Positions 32,872 through 44,094 of a DNA stretch of 64,000 nucleotides are shown one piece after another. The stretch lies in assembly GCA_016110215.1 (NCBI GenBank), contig JADWQD010000007.1:992001-1056000 (forward strand), written 5' to 3'. The first letter of the stretch is position 1. The number at the start of each line of letters is the position of its first letter. The position numbers were made by a program, and so were the translations under genes. This DNA is from Capronia americana (Eukaryota; Ascomycota; Eurotiomycetes; Chaetothyriales; Herpotrichiellaceae). A model generated the notes under the pieces. The model was given only the letters and a program-made list of their open reading frames with translations, had not been told where the DNA came from and searched no databases.

Positions 32872-33377
32872 ATCGGATCTGGAAAGCATTCCTCTAAACA
32901 TCACGTGTGCACTTCAGCCTTACATAAAGATCTCTAGCCTCAACGTTATCTCTTCTACATATCCCGTGCTGCGTGGTGCCCTGCTCTCTTTCCGAGCGAG
33001 TCGAGTTGTCCCTGGGTCTGAGGCAGAGGGAAAAGAAGAAGCCCTGTCGGACCCACCGATTTGGAGAAAGTTGGAGAACCCCGAAACCCGCACGCGTGCG
33101 GAGCACTGCTGAGTTACCGATAGCGGAGTGTCGACGAGAACATTGGAGGGGTAAAATGGCAGGCCCGCGGTAGAGAGACAGTATTAAGTACCCATAGTAG
33201 AACTAACAAGTAAGAGAGGGGGGTTTTCTTCTATCTTTGCTGCCGTAGATTCCTGCCACTACACAAACCAAACCAAAAAAACGAGAAGAACCCACCGCTG
33301 AGACCTCTCCACATCGACATCGACATCTAAAATACATCGTACTGTACACCTGCACCTGTACCGGCACCTCCGCAACC
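32872..33377. other. Spacer upstream of the carboxymuconolactone decarboxylase-family gene
   Basis: The 506 bp hold only short open frames. CATCGACATCGACATC repeats lie in the presumed leader near 33311-33327. Confidence 0.35.
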
Positions 33378-33857
33378 ATGTCTTCCGATCCCGCCAAAGC
33401 GACCTCAAGCGTCGACCCCTCCCTGCGCCCTCTCCACGAGGGTCTCTTCAACGCGGGCCTCGCGGTGCGCCGCGCCGTCGTGGGCGACGCGTACGTCGAC
33501 CGCGCGCTCGCCAACGGCAGCTCCGAGTTCTCGCGGCCGGGCCAGGAACTCGTGACGGAATTCTGCTGGGGATACGCGTGGACGCGGCCCGGCCTGTCGC
33601 GCCGGGACCGCAGCCTGCTCAACATCGGCATGTTGATGGCCTTGAACCGCGCCCCCGAACTGGCCGTCCATGTCCGGGGCGCGCGCCGGAACGGCCTGAG
33701 CGAGGAGGAGATCAGAGAGGCCATCCTGCATGCTACCACGTATTGTGGCGTGCCTGCCGGGGTCGATGCCATGAAGACGGCCGAGGCCGTGTTGAACGAT
33801 ATGGCGGAGAAGGGCGAGATGGCGCGAGAGTTGAGCGCCAAGAGTAAGGATGCGTGA
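33378..33857 (+). CDS. Carboxymuconolactone decarboxylase (CMD)/AhpD-like family protein
   Basis: A single exon of 159 residues. The CMD fold is clear: RPGLSRRDRSLLNIGMLMALNRAPELAVHVRGARRNGLSEEEIREAILHATTYCGVPAGVDAM, including the ELAVH..GA..NG.S..EI.E pattern. Only one Cys (C of TTYCG) is in the position of the AhpD CxxC motif, so it is not a thiol peroxidase partner of that type. In the beta-ketoadipate pathway family members decarboxylate gamma-carboxymuconolactone; many fungal members are uncharacterised. The gene lies 506 bp after the dehydrogenase on the same strand, but co-regulation cannot be judged. Confidence 0.85.
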   Translation: MSSDPAKATSSVDPSLRPLHEGLFNAGLAVRRAVVGDAYVDRALANGSSEFSRPGQELVTEFCWGYAWTRPGLSRRDRSLLNIGMLMALNRAPELAVHVRGARRNGLSEEEIREAILHATTYCGVPAGVDAMKTAEAVLNDMAEKGEMARELSAKSKDA

Positions 33858-34233
33858 ACATTTGAAAGAGGTGTAGAGGAAGAAATGAGAAAATGAGAAA
33901 TTTTGGAGATGGATGTGTGATGAAATAAAAAGTTCCAAGTCGGGACTCGAAGCATCGGACAGTACGATCTTCTTGAGTTGCATTGATTTTCCGATAGAGA
34001 GGAAAAAGGGATTTGGGCATTGATACAAAGTTCGTCCACTTCACAATGAGTGGCCGACTTCCATGTGTGCTCTGATATACAATATGTATGCATTGTCTGT
34101 CTCTCGAAAGCCCTGAGCGTGGCTGTCGGTTCAGTCCCTACTTTTTCGCCCAACATCGCTAATATGCAGCAAGAAATCCAGAAAGAATACCCAATCAATC
34201 CAATTTAGCGGCCGTGGCGGTGTAGGTTGCTGT
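33858..34233. other. Spacer between convergent genes
   Basis: The 376 bp between the 3' ends of the CMD-family and bestrophin-like genes hold both 3' regions. Nothing else is seen. Confidence 0.35.
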
Positions 34234-35700
34234 TCATACGGCATCGGCCACAATATCACGCTTGTCTTTGGTTTCCGTCTCCTTCTCGGTCGCAGAATGT
34301 CGTGCCTCGAAGGTGTCGTTCGTGCTCTCCGACTGGTCCTTGGCGCGTTCAAAGTCGACCGATGTGGCTGCCGTGGTAGCTTTGGCTCTCAGTGCGGCTC
34401 TGATCTCCGGCAGGGAGCGATCGTTCCAGGCATCGTAGTCGCTCATGCTCAGTGGGTACAAGACCTTATTTTGTGCAACAGTAACGAAGTTTTTCGTGGT
34501 TGGAACGGGCATGCTCGTCAAGACATCGATATCAGAGGCCAACTCTCGGCAGAAAGCATCGAGGGGGAGGTCATTGACATCGTCACCGAAGGGATTTTCA
34601 ATTTCGTAGCCGATGGCCGCAAGACCCAGGATGATGTACGCTGCAAGCATGGTACCGAAGATGGTCATCCAGCCCAGCTTGCTGTAGAGTTGGAAGGGTA
34701 AGACCAGGATATACACCCACGTGATTTGAGAGATCGAGATGGAATAGGCGATGGGGACAGGGGTATTGAGCACTCTCTCCGTACCGGTGAGGATGTCGGC
34801 AAACTGAACCAGGCTGTTCATCGAGTTGGTCTGGTGAATCGGAAGGGTGAGCTGGCCGTTGGTGCAGATTTCGTCCATGTAGGCGCCTAAGTAGTTGATG
34901 ACCTCCAGTGGAAGATTGCCCAGGTTATCACGCGAGCGCTTGATCAGCTTCCGAGGATTCGAGTGGGCAAAGGTGACCCCGAGGTATTCCCCAGTTGCTT
35001 TCCAAGAACTGACTTTCTTCGGCAATAGTTTGGTCTGGTCAGCTTCGCCGGCCAGGGTGTGCAGGTTCCCAATGAGCGGTTGCAGGTCCGGATAGTCGAT
35101 GGCGGGTTCGAATCGAAGACGATGTTTTAGCGCCACGGCGAATGCGTTGATAAGATTCAGGGCCGTCAGCTTCGCCAGGAGATCGGCCTTTGCTTGCTCC
35201 TCGCCTTCAGCTGTACGTTCTTTCACATGTATCCAGATGATTCTCGCCAGACTCCTTCCCGTGACCAGCAACTGTGCCCAGTATTTCCGACCTTCTGAAT
35301 ATCTTTCGTAGGCGGTGGAGGACCGGAATGACAGAGCCAGACCGACCACGAAACCGGTGATGGTGAGCAGCACCGAATCGAAGACCAACTCGTGTACGAA
35401 CTTCGATATGCAGGTGAAAAGGGTAGCCCAGCAGGCGACGAAGAAGAGGGGTAGGATCATCTTGGGGACCACGCTGCCGTGTATCCGCAGGAAGAAGGGC
35501 CATTTCGAGTGGTGGTTCATATCACGAGGCCCAACGAACAAGTCTTCGATATCCATTGAGTTGTGAGTGGGAACTCGTAGAGCCAGAGGTTTGAAGTTGG
35601 GGTTTCGGCCGGGAGACAGGAGTGTATTGGGGTTGTTCGTGGACGTGGAAGAAGCGAAGTCGGTGACTGTCAGTCTGAGGTTCTTGTTATTTCCTTCCAT
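34234..35700 (-). CDS. Bestrophin-like/UPF0187 anion channel
   Basis: A single exon. The frame is open from 35790, but the internal ATG at 35700 (MEGNNKNLRL) gives a more typical start and 488 residues. Domain landmarks: HSKWPFFLRIHGSVVPK, then the membrane segments KMILPLFFVACWATLFTCIS and LVFDSVLLTITGFVVGLALSFRSSTAYERYSEGRKYW, the latter being the family signature, later VLNTPVPIAYSISISQITWVYILVLPFQLY and GWMTIFGTMLAAYIILGLAAIGYEIENPFG, with D/E-rich DDVNDLPLD after it. Bestrophin relatives form pentameric chloride-permeable channels. The C-terminal ~60 residues are charged and probably disordered. Channel function in fungi is inferred from the family. Confidence 0.85.
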   Translation of the reverse strand: MEGNNKNLRLTVTDFASSTSTNNPNTLLSPGRNPNFKPLALRVPTHNSMDIEDLFVGPRDMNHHSKWPFFLRIHGSVVPKMILPLFFVACWATLFTCISKFVHELVFDSVLLTITGFVVGLALSFRSSTAYERYSEGRKYWAQLLVTGRSLARIIWIHVKERTAEGEEQAKADLLAKLTALNLINAFAVALKHRLRFEPAIDYPDLQPLIGNLHTLAGEADQTKLLPKKVSSWKATGEYLGVTFAHSNPRKLIKRSRDNLGNLPLEVINYLGAYMDEICTNGQLTLPIHQTNSMNSLVQFADILTGTERVLNTPVPIAYSISISQITWVYILVLPFQLYSKLGWMTIFGTMLAAYIILGLAAIGYEIENPFGDDVNDLPLDAFCRELASDIDVLTSMPVPTTKNFVTVAQNKVLYPLSMSDYDAWNDRSLPEIRAALRAKATTAATSVDFERAKDQSESTNDTFEARHSATEKETETKDKRDIVADAV

Positions 35701-37330
35701 CTTGAACACCTTGACCGGAACTAAATATTGAAGCTGAAAATCAAGGTAAGGAAGGATTAAGGGCGTGAGCTCGGGCTCCCAAAGGATCAATTAGACAATA
35801 TTTGAGGAATTATCCTGGTGGTCAACACCCATTAGAACGTGGCAAAGGACAACAGATGAAGCATTGTCGAAGGAGTTGTTAGCAGAAGGATTGTAGGATT
35901 GAAGGAAATCCAGCGAGCAACAAGAGCAATAAAAGGTCGCCAAGTTGTGCCACAAGAAACATTGGCACAGAAAAAGATCCCCATGGCGCGTCGGGTTAGT
36001 GTAGTCAGGCATTCATTATGTAACTTCGATCCCTTTGGTGCTTACTCCGTACGGCTGAGAAATGAATTCTCAATCAGGCATAGTAAATGTGACATCCTGG
36101 TATAATGCCACGTATCCTGGGGGCCAAGTAACGCCATCGAAGGGGGAAGCTGGGCTGGCTGAAATTCGATTTACTATTAGCATGGCCAAGGTCTTGGAGT
36201 CTGGGCTGAAACAAGAGGAGAGAAGACAGGTCGAGGGGCCTTCGGCCTGGTGACTTGTGGCATCCTAGACACACGGTTTGTTTTGGAAGGGAGGACCGGC
36301 GGCATACGATGCAGATGGCAATCTTGTGAAACAGGAGGCGAGAAAAGAAGGCGAAGTGGAAGGAGTCGCGAAGCTTTAGCATGTCCAGGCGCAGGGGCTG
36401 AAGCCAAGCTTTCTGTAGCGGCCGCCCTGGCGTCTGTCGCTCATCCCCGCAATCCTTATGCATTTCCATAGGCTGATTCTAAGCCTCGGAACCAAGGCCT
36501 AAAAGATGCCATGCGCATCAGCCAATACGCAGCGTCAAATGATACGAATAAACGTTGTCTGCAGGAATGCGAGTTCTTTTCGGCCTCCGGTGGATGTGGT
36601 GATCGAGGTGATCGGAAGTCAAAGTACACTGGTACCACGACCTGACCGCTCTATGGCTTTCCTGTTTGTCGACGGCAGGGCGAGACTGTGTATGCAATAA
36701 ACTGACTGATCATCTTATCAAATACGGTGATGAAATCCAAATTTGCGAAAAACTTTCCCGTGTTCGCTTCTGCATGATGATTCTTGGCTGGATGAATCGA
36801 GTACCTTCAGGATTTATTTTTGCTCACATCGAGCTCAACAACGATGCACAGCACAGTTGACTGCTCTGATCGGCGCAAGGAACGTGGATGTGTGTTCCGG
36901 CCTCTATTCAGACTTGCCTAGACCGAAACTGTGGAGAGGCCTGGTTGGTTTTGAGCACAACCCCCTTAAACTTGGGCGCCCAAAAATGACAAAAGGGGCC
37001 GGCCTGCAAGGGGCATCGGCCACCAACCGCTGCGAAACCCCTCCCGGCGGTTTTGCATGGTAGTAGAGAGACTGCACAATTTTCTCCCCATGCTGTCTCG
37101 TCAGCATCGATGCGCTTGAAAGCACCATGCGGTCGGTAGGCAACAAGGCCTAATGTGTCCTGTGGAACTTGCCTTTCCTGGCCAAAGTCAACGGTTGCCA
37201 TGAGACCGCTGAGTGACAAGACTGCAAGATCTTCCTGTGCACAAAGGACGACGTACAGAGGACGTGAGGTCGATCACTTGGTCGGCAAAACACCCTTTGA
37301 CTGTATTGGATCCCAAGCTCAACAGACGCG
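35701..37330. other. Spacer with divergent promoters of bestrophin-like and GT25 genes
   Basis: About 1.6 kb without a supportable gene. A TACTCCGTACG string sits near 36044-36054. Open frames at 36904-37219 (minus) and others have no recognisable domain. Confidence 0.4.
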
Positions 37331-38588
37331 ATGCTGTTTCCTTGGCCAGCGCGACTTAACTTAGTGGTCATCATCCTAATTGTCACGCTGATCGTGTTCT
37401 ACACATCCTTCCCGACACCCACTCCCAAAAGCCGAGATGTCGTCGAATTTCCCGCTGCCGCACACACGGCCTCGAACGCGCAGTCAGTTACGATGTCGAG
37501 CCACGTCGACGAGTCGATATACCAGGTGCAGAATGAGACTCTCGGCTTTCAAGAGATATACATGATTTCACTCCCTGGGAGAACAGACAAGCAGGATGCA
37601 TTTGCGATGCAGGCAGCGTTCTCAGACATCTCGTACACGCAGATGGATGGAGTCTATGGGCACGAAGTCCCCGCGAAGGCACTTCCCCACGTACGTGCTG
37701 CCGATGGGATATACTCATTCATACAGCTTGCTGACTATATCGCAGACGATGGGCCAGGAGGCTAACGTGATTGGGTGTTGGCGTGCACACATGAATGTCT
37801 ATCAGCGGATGGTGCATGAAAGGGTGTCTAGTGCCCTGGTTTTCGAAGACGATGCCGATTGGGACGTGTCGATTAAGCAGCAACTGGTACAATTCGCCAG
37901 AGGGTCAAGATTCATCATGAACACGACCCAGGATGCAACACCTCATTCCCCCTATGGCGACGACTGGGACATTCTATGGATAGGTCATTGTGGTACATGG
38001 GTTCTTCCTGATGACAACCGCCGGTTTTTTGTCATCCCTGACGACCCTACTGTCGAACCGCCCGAATTCCGGAAGGATAACGTCGACCAGCCCAAGATGA
38101 CGCCTTGGGAAAATACACACGATGGTGGAAACCATACAAGGATAGTCTTCCACTCCGAGGGAGCAGTGTGTACTGCCGGCTACGCCATCTCCCAAAAAGG
38201 CGCGCGCAAAGCTCTTTACCACATGTCAATGGTTCCGTACAATAGTCCCGTTGACTGGGGCCTGGTCAACCTGTGCAAGAACAAGGAGTACAATTTCACT
38301 TGCATATCGCCATGGCCTCAGCTTGTTGGGGTATCTCGACCCACCGCAAATACAGCAAAATGGAGCGACATCGGGTATGGTCCGGACGACCAGAGAAAGG
38401 TTGAAGCGGGCCAGTCACTGCACCTTGTGTATCCCATGCGTCAGAACATTCCAAATCTGCTCCAAGGGAAGGAGGTCTTTGACAGCAGGTATCCCGACTT
38501 CGCCCCACCAAAGAGCATTAAAGAGATCGGAACCGCAGTCGGCCATGTCGAAATTCTGGAACCCGAGGACGTGCCTGTGTTAGGCTGA
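37331..38588 (+). CDS. Glycosyltransferase family 25-type protein, type II membrane
   Basis: Two exons, 37331-37690 and 37746-38588, joined over a 55-bp GTACGT...CGCAG intron, give 400 residues. Residues about 9-25 (LNLVVIILIVTLIVFYT) are a signal anchor, as in Golgi type II enzymes. The GT25 pattern follows: EIYMISLPGRTDKQDAF (the donor-site start), TMGQEANVIGCWRAHMNVYQ, and the acidic motif FEDDADWD at 153-160, which should bind the metal and nucleotide sugar. EGAVCTAGYAISQKGARKAL matches the later conserved TAGY..S..GA motif. GT25 includes bacterial LPS galactosyltransferases and animal collagen galactosyltransferases; the fungal acceptor is unknown. A GT32 gene follows on the same strand. 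Confidence 0.85.
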
Positions 38589-39867
38589 AGCTTGAAGGGT
38601 CACGAGCCTAAAAATTTATTCTACTAGTTAACAAGGCCCCGCTGGGGAAGGTTTCCTGTCAACGATAACGCAAGACAAGTGCGCAGATCGAATTTTGGGG
38701 AGGGGGTCCTTGATCTCAGATCGCCGTCCTTCTGGATAACCGCATACCATCCGGGAGCATTTTGAGGCGAGACTAGGGTCGAGCAAATCCCGGAACCACA
38801 GCATTATCCCGTGCCAGTGGTCCTGATGCCATTTGGGACGAGCGTATCAAAGTTCGCACAAGTTTCACAGTTATCACACATTCGTCACCATTACCGTTAG
38901 AATTCCACAAATGCCGTTGGATTGGCATGTCATCGGGCCCGACGTCATCTGCGTCTCTCGTCGAGCAACGGGACGGATGGGTGCATTTCTTGGCGACTAC
39001 CCGGTTGATCAAACACGATTAATGAGAAACCTCTTTTGCTGCTTACCGTAGAAGACATGCTTGAAGAATCCCCGTGACTGCTTTATAGGACTCGATATCA
39101 GCCTTGTGGCAACCTCACTCCGAAGTTGTACTTAATGTGGCCGAACACGCCAAACGCGTCGCGATCGGGAGGCGCGCAACTTGTGTTTATCGATAAGTAA
39201 AATAGGCTAGGCGGGATTAGCGCCCGGCATGGCTCATTCGCCCGTTTAGGCTTGCGCCACAGCGATTTCCGAGAGACAAGCCTTGGCGCAGGGGCCACCG
39301 TTTCAGGCACTGGGCCCTCTCGCGGTAAGGCTCAACTGAGGCGAGACTGAACTGGCCAGTCTTCGCTTTTAATCGGTGCAAAAATCGGATCTGCTTTCAA
39401 CATGTCTTTTTCTCGATTGACGAGGAAGTCCGAGCGGGCATGGTATGTGCTCTCCGGCCAGATCTCCAATTGACCGACTTTCTCTGAAGGCATTGGCAGG
39501 GCACATCCTGTTCAGGTACCAGTAAGCCCCGTGCATATTATTCGCGGCCGAGACCTCCACCAATATTCCACTACCCGAGCCCCTGAGACTTGTCCTACTC
39601 TGGCAAAATTCGAGTGCTTCAAATTCATGAAAGATAGCCGATCCCATACTTGGCGTCACCCCTTGCGTTTGCCGTTGGATTGTAGAGAATCCCTTGACCT
39701 CACAGTCATGGTCGCAACTGCACCTTCCTTCTGGACCATCTGTCACTGACCCTAGCCGTTCTTTTGGTTGTTTTTCCACCCAGCATATCCTCCGATCTAG
39801 ACATACGAAGAGTCTCCAACGCATAGTTCGAAGCCTTGTGCTCGCCGGCCCTCTCGTCGCCCGTATC
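38589..39867. other. Spacer between the GT25 and GT32 genes
   Basis: About 1.3 kb. The minus-strand frame 39369-39878 and other short frames show no domain. It presumably holds the GT32 promoter and leader. Confidence 0.4.
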
Positions 39868-41104
39868 ATGGGATCCATGGACTCAAGTCCGTCTCGGAAC
39901 GGAAACCCCCTCCAGCAGATCTATAGCTCACGAAGATCATTACGATGGATTGCATGCCTTGTTCTGGCGGCCCTCGCCATCATATATATGACAGGATCGA
40001 GTTACGACCCGACATCAATGGGCGGTAGTCTTGGGGCCAACTCCAGCAGCGGCTCCACCTCCCATACGAGTTCCTGGAGACATTCACATAAGAAGCAGGC
40101 GAAGTCGCTGAGGCCAGTGGAACTCATGAAGCGACCGATCTCCCGCGACCTGCAAGCAATACCCAAGCTTATACACCAGAGCTGGTCCTCGACGGAGCTC
40201 CCTGCGAAGTTTGAGCGATGGAGTTCGACGTGCAGACAGCAGCACCCTGACTGGGAATGGGTGCTGTGGACGGATGAAGACAATGAAGAGTTGGTCAGGA
40301 CGCATTTTCCGTGGTTGTTAAAGACATATCTGGGACTGCCGGGGGTAATATATCGCGCGGACCTGGTGCGGAATCTATACATGTATATGTTTGGCGGGTG
40401 AGAAATTGATCTGTGGGGGTTGCAGGCGGAAAAGCTAACCGATGTACAGCGTCTATGCCGATTTGGATGTCGAATGTTTACGATCTCACGATCAAATGTT
40501 TGCCGAATTCAATGTGTCCACCATAACACATACGAAACCCAAAGCGCAAGCACCCAATCTGCCCAAGAGTGGCCGCAAGGCGTTCTTTGGACGAATGGGC
40601 ACCGATACAGGCTCCTCCAACTCGATTCCCAATGCGTGGATGGCATCTACCCCTGGCCACCCTTTCTTCCTCATCGTGCTGGAATCCGTCATGAAACAAA
40701 TGAGCGACGGTAATACCGACTCGGTCGAAGGGGTTACGGGGCCTGGAAAACTCTACGATATGATCAAGGAGTACAACGAACCCGAAGGCAAATGGGTTGG
40801 AGAAGCCCTCGACAAGCACGTGGCTAAGAATCCGACCGCCAAACAATTCAATCCACGCAAGGGACTGAAACATTCCGTCGAGGTGCTGCCGTTTCAGTAT
40901 ATCTACCCTTATTCCTGGGAGCGCGACGGCGAGGCGTTTCGGGAGATCTGCTGGGCAACCAAGAACACCTTCAGTGCCGAGAGGTGTAAACAATTACTGG
41001 CCACGGATCATTGGCCCAGTTACGCGATTACTTACTGGAGTCATACCTGGACGAGCGGGGGTCATGATGAAGGAAATGTACAGAAACTCCACGATGATCA
41101 GTAG
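39868..41104 (+). CDS. Glycosyltransferase family 32 (Och1/Sur1-like), type II membrane
   Basis: Two exons, 39868-40397 and 40450-41104, joined over a 52-bp GTGAGA...TACAG intron, give 394 residues. A transmembrane anchor (WIACLVLAALAIIYMTG) lies near residues 26-42, followed by a Ser-rich stem. The GT32 domain starts with IPKLIHQSWSSTELP and includes WEWVLWTDEDNEELV and LPGVIYRADLVRNLYMYMFGG. The splice creates GVYADLDVEC, the DxD sugar-nucleotide/metal site (D181, D183) of this family. Relatives in yeast make the Golgi initiating alpha-1,6-mannose (Och1) or mannosylate inositol-phosphoceramide (Sur1/Csh1); the acceptor here is undetermined. The frame is open upstream to 39694 but the ATG at 39868 best fits a signal-anchor protein. 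Confidence 0.87.
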
Positions 41105-41654
41105 AAAGGGTGTTCTGTGCATCGGCGACCTAAAGACTTGTGTTTTGGCAGGATTGGGTGTACAAATCGGACACCGTTTAAGATCAATTTATGAAATTAG
41201 AGATGAACCTTCCGGGTTATGTTTGAATGGATTAGGAATGGGTGAGAATTGAAGAAAGCGTGGCATATCGAATGACTGGAAGCCTGGACGAGGTGGAGAA
41301 TGGATTCAAGATACCCATGTCCTACCCATGTCTCTACCATCCCAGCCTTGTCGGAGTTGTCAGCTTGACGGAAAACACCGACATGTCCAGTCTCCCATGC
41401 TCTGCCAAAGAATCATGACAATGTCGTTGTTCACAACATCATAGCCAGCCTTTCGTCTCCACATTGTGATATATCGAATCTCACCCTTGTGGGCCCATTG
41501 AGCTGAGTTCATCTCTCCCATCGAACGCGAAATCTGTCCCATTGATTCCGGAGAGACATCTTCGACACCAACGGGGCTTACGCTCCGAATATTTGCAGAT
41601 TGCTTGTTCCAGTACTGGTCCTGATACGGGAACAGCCACCCTACTCTACGCACA
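41105..41654. other. Spacer upstream of the alpha/beta hydrolase gene
   Basis: The 550 bp hold only short shadow frames; no other feature is supported. Confidence 0.35.
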
Positions 41655-42545
41655 ATGCCATACCATGACATTTCCGACGCAATCCGGATCAACTACACGA
41701 TCCACCAACCGGCAACACTCCCAGCAGCAAGCCCTCCTCGTCCCTGGATCATCCTCATCAACGGCCTCGCCGACCCGCAACAGACCTGGTCAACTCAAGT
41801 CCCCGCCTACACCACCGCCGGCTACACAGTCCTCACGTACGACAACCGCGGCGTCGGCCTGTCGTCCCGCCCCTCGCGCGACGATGAAGCCTACACGGCC
41901 GCGACCATGGCGTCCGATCTGCGCCACCTGGTCACCGCCCTCGCCGTGCCGAAGCCGTACCACGTCCTCGGCGTGAGCATGGGCGGCATGATCGCCCAGA
42001 CCTACGCGCTGACCTACTGTCTCCCCGGCACGGCGGGCGCGGGCGAGATCCTCACCCTCACGCTGGCCTGCACGTACGCGGCCCCGGGGCCGTTCTGCTC
42101 CCGCATGTTCGCCCTCTGGCGGGACATGGCAAGCCGGATGAGCGTCGCCGACGTGATGCGCGACGTGGCCCTCTGGGCGTTCAGCCCTGCTTTCTTCACG
42201 GACGAGACCAAGGCCGCGGACGTGCGGGGCATGGAGGCCGAGATGGCGCAGATCGATCGCGATATGGGCTTGCGGAGTTATCTCGCGCAATTGAATGTCA
42301 TTACGACGTTCGACACGCGGGGCGTGGTTGGCAAGCTGGGCCGCGCCGGTGGAGGGGACAAGGGCATGCAGGTCGTGGTGCTGGCTGGGGAGAATGACAT
42401 TTTGATCCCTGTGAGTTTGTCGCGCGAGCTGCACGTCTTGATTGAGGGCAGTGTCTGGGTGACGACACAGGGCGGACACGCCTGTATGTGGGAGTTTCCT
42501 GACGCGTTTAATACAGCGTGTCTGGACGTGTGGGAGCAGCAGTAG
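41655..42545 (+). CDS. Alpha/beta-hydrolase fold protein
   Basis: A single exon of 296 residues. It shows the canonical fold: oxyanion-hole strand WIILINGLADPQQTW, YDNRGVGLSSRP after strand beta-4, the nucleophile elbow GVSMGG with Ser108, acid residue in LAGENDILIP and the histidine in QGGHACMW near the C-terminus. The complete Ser-Asp-His triad predicts a working esterase, lipase or lactonase-type enzyme; the sequence resembles the 3-oxoadipate enol-lactonase-like subgroup, but that is not specific enough to name a substrate. No signal peptide. Confidence 0.87.
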   Translation: MPYHDISDAIRINYTIHQPATLPAASPPRPWIILINGLADPQQTWSTQVPAYTTAGYTVLTYDNRGVGLSSRPSRDDEAYTAATMASDLRHLVTALAVPKPYHVLGVSMGGMIAQTYALTYCLPGTAGAGEILTLTLACTYAAPGPFCSRMFALWRDMASRMSVADVMRDVALWAFSPAFFTDETKAADVRGMEAEMAQIDRDMGLRSYLAQLNVITTFDTRGVVGKLGRAGGGDKGMQVVVLAGENDILIPVSLSRELHVLIEGSVWVTTQGGHACMWEFPDAFNTACLDVWEQQ

Positions 42546-42656
42546 CGCGATACTGTACATCGATCGTAGTCAGTCTACGAGGTAGTCTAGCCCTATGCAC
42601 TAAGTTGTGGGTTTTAGGTCATATATAGTAGGTTATACTACTGTACTTGTAGAAGG

Positions 42657-43531
42657 TCATAGTTTCGCGCCCACCGCCCCCTCCAACAACGTCTCATACT
42701 CGCGCCTCACGCGCTCGGGCATGCCCTCCTTGGCCGGACGACCGAGCACGCCGCCCTCGTTGACGACCCAGACATGCATACTCCCGCCCACGGCCTTGAC
42801 GGCATCGTCGCCCCGCTTGAACACGCCGACCTCGTACACGACGCTCGAGGTGCCCAGGCGGGCGACGCGCAGCCCGACGTCCACCACGCCGGGATACTCG
42901 ACGCTGCCGAAGTAGTCGAAGTAGGTGTTTGCGATGATGGCGCTGAAGGGGCTTTTATTCATCGTGTACCCGCACCGCTCGATCAGGAACTGGTTGGCGA
43001 TGCTGTCGCAGAGGACCCCGTACAGGGGGTTGTTCATGTGTCCGAAGACGTCGTTGTCGTTCCTGCGCGGAGGACTTTGTTAGTACGCAAGCGAGAAGCA
43101 GGAAGCGAGAATCGGGAAGCAGGAAGCAGGAAGAATCTCGAAGGCTCGTGTGCTATAGAGTTTATGAGGGGGAAAGTGCTCCAGTATTGACAGTCAATCA
43201 TGATGGAGATGAACAAGAAAGTGGAAGTGGTGGGAGGAGTCCTTCTCCTTTTTTTTGGTTCTTCTTCTTCTCTAGCACACATGTCTTGGCCCGACGTGGC
43301 TGTACCTGTAGCAGTAGCAGTAGCAGTAGCTGTAGCTGTAGCTGTACTACCGCCAGCTTCCTTGACTCACGTACCCCACTATGGACTTTGCGTGCTTGCG
43401 TGCTTTTAAGCACATGGTCAAATGCATAAAAACACGCACGTACTGACTTACCATCTGAGTCGATATTCTAGACGGTAGGGATAGTCTGATAGTTTGCGTT
43501 TTCGCTTCGCGGCGATGTCGAGGCCGAGCAT
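42657..43531 (-). CDS. Hotdog-fold acyl-CoA thioesterase (4HBT-like)
   Basis: Two exons, 43531-43452 and 43062-42657, give 161 residues. The 389-bp intron (GTAAGT donor, TACTAAC branch site, GCGCAG acceptor) is by far the longest in the window. The splice forms LEYRLRWNDNDVFGHMNNPLYG, the 4HBT motif in which the Asp of NDVFGHMNN is the catalytic residue, followed by FGSVEYPGVVDVGLRVARLGTSSVVYEVGVF. Such enzymes hydrolyse acyl-CoA thioesters. The frame is open upstream of 43531 (residues reading ...TLRHSTDAML), so an earlier exon with a targeting sequence is possible; a candidate acceptor TTTAG lies near 43601-43605. Confidence 0.85.
43308..43348 (+). repeat. GTAGCA/GTAGCT hexanucleotide microsatellite in the thioesterase intron
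   Basis: Four GTAGCA-type units are followed by three GTAGCT units. The tract sits inside the intron 43451-43063 and partly explains its length. Confidence 0.85.
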
Positions 43532-44094
43532 TGCGTCGGTGGAGTGCCTTAGTGTGGGTGGGTGTGGGTGTGAGTGTTTACTCGATATCGTCGAAGGGAG
43601 GCTAAATAGATCTTAGAGACTTGATTGACTGGGTCGAGTTGGGTGAACGATATCAAAGAGCGTTGGTGTTTGTTCTGTACTCGTTCCAGTCAATGGGATT
43701 CGAATCGCGGTGGCCGCCTCTTTGGAGTTGAAGCCAAAGCCTCGGCTGATGACGTAAGAAGCTTCAGCGTCCAAGCAACTGGGTGAGCACTCGGTGAGTA
43801 CAGGGTGAATACTGGGTGAGCAATTACTTCGTCTGTTCACGTAGCGTCTTACTCGAAATATATATAATCTTCTGGTAAATTAGTCTGAGTCTGTCTTGCC
43901 ATCGAGTGATGGATCATGAAGTAAAGCCTCTAAAGTACATCTCTTCCGTGACACCTGTCCGCAGAATGTTTCCACCCAGTCTACTCTACCCTGCACCCCG
44001 AAACCGTGAACCCCTAATCGCCTTGCTTAAAAGGTCGTCGACAGTGACAAAAAAGTATGCTCATGGATTGAAATCATGCCCTCAATGCGCGTCC
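43532..44094. other. Upstream region of the thioesterase gene and 3' region of the MscS gene
   Basis: The 563 bp include a GGGTGT-rich stretch at about 43555-43580 and a short frame (43613-43840, minus) that could be an extra 5' exon of the thioesterase, though no good donor links them. Confidence 0.35.

Noticed and set aside
43613..43840. 75-residue minus-strand frame upstream of the thioesterase, as a possible first exon
   Set aside because: No convincing donor site connects it to exon 43531-43452, although a TTTAG acceptor near 43603 keeps the idea open. Not annotated as coding.
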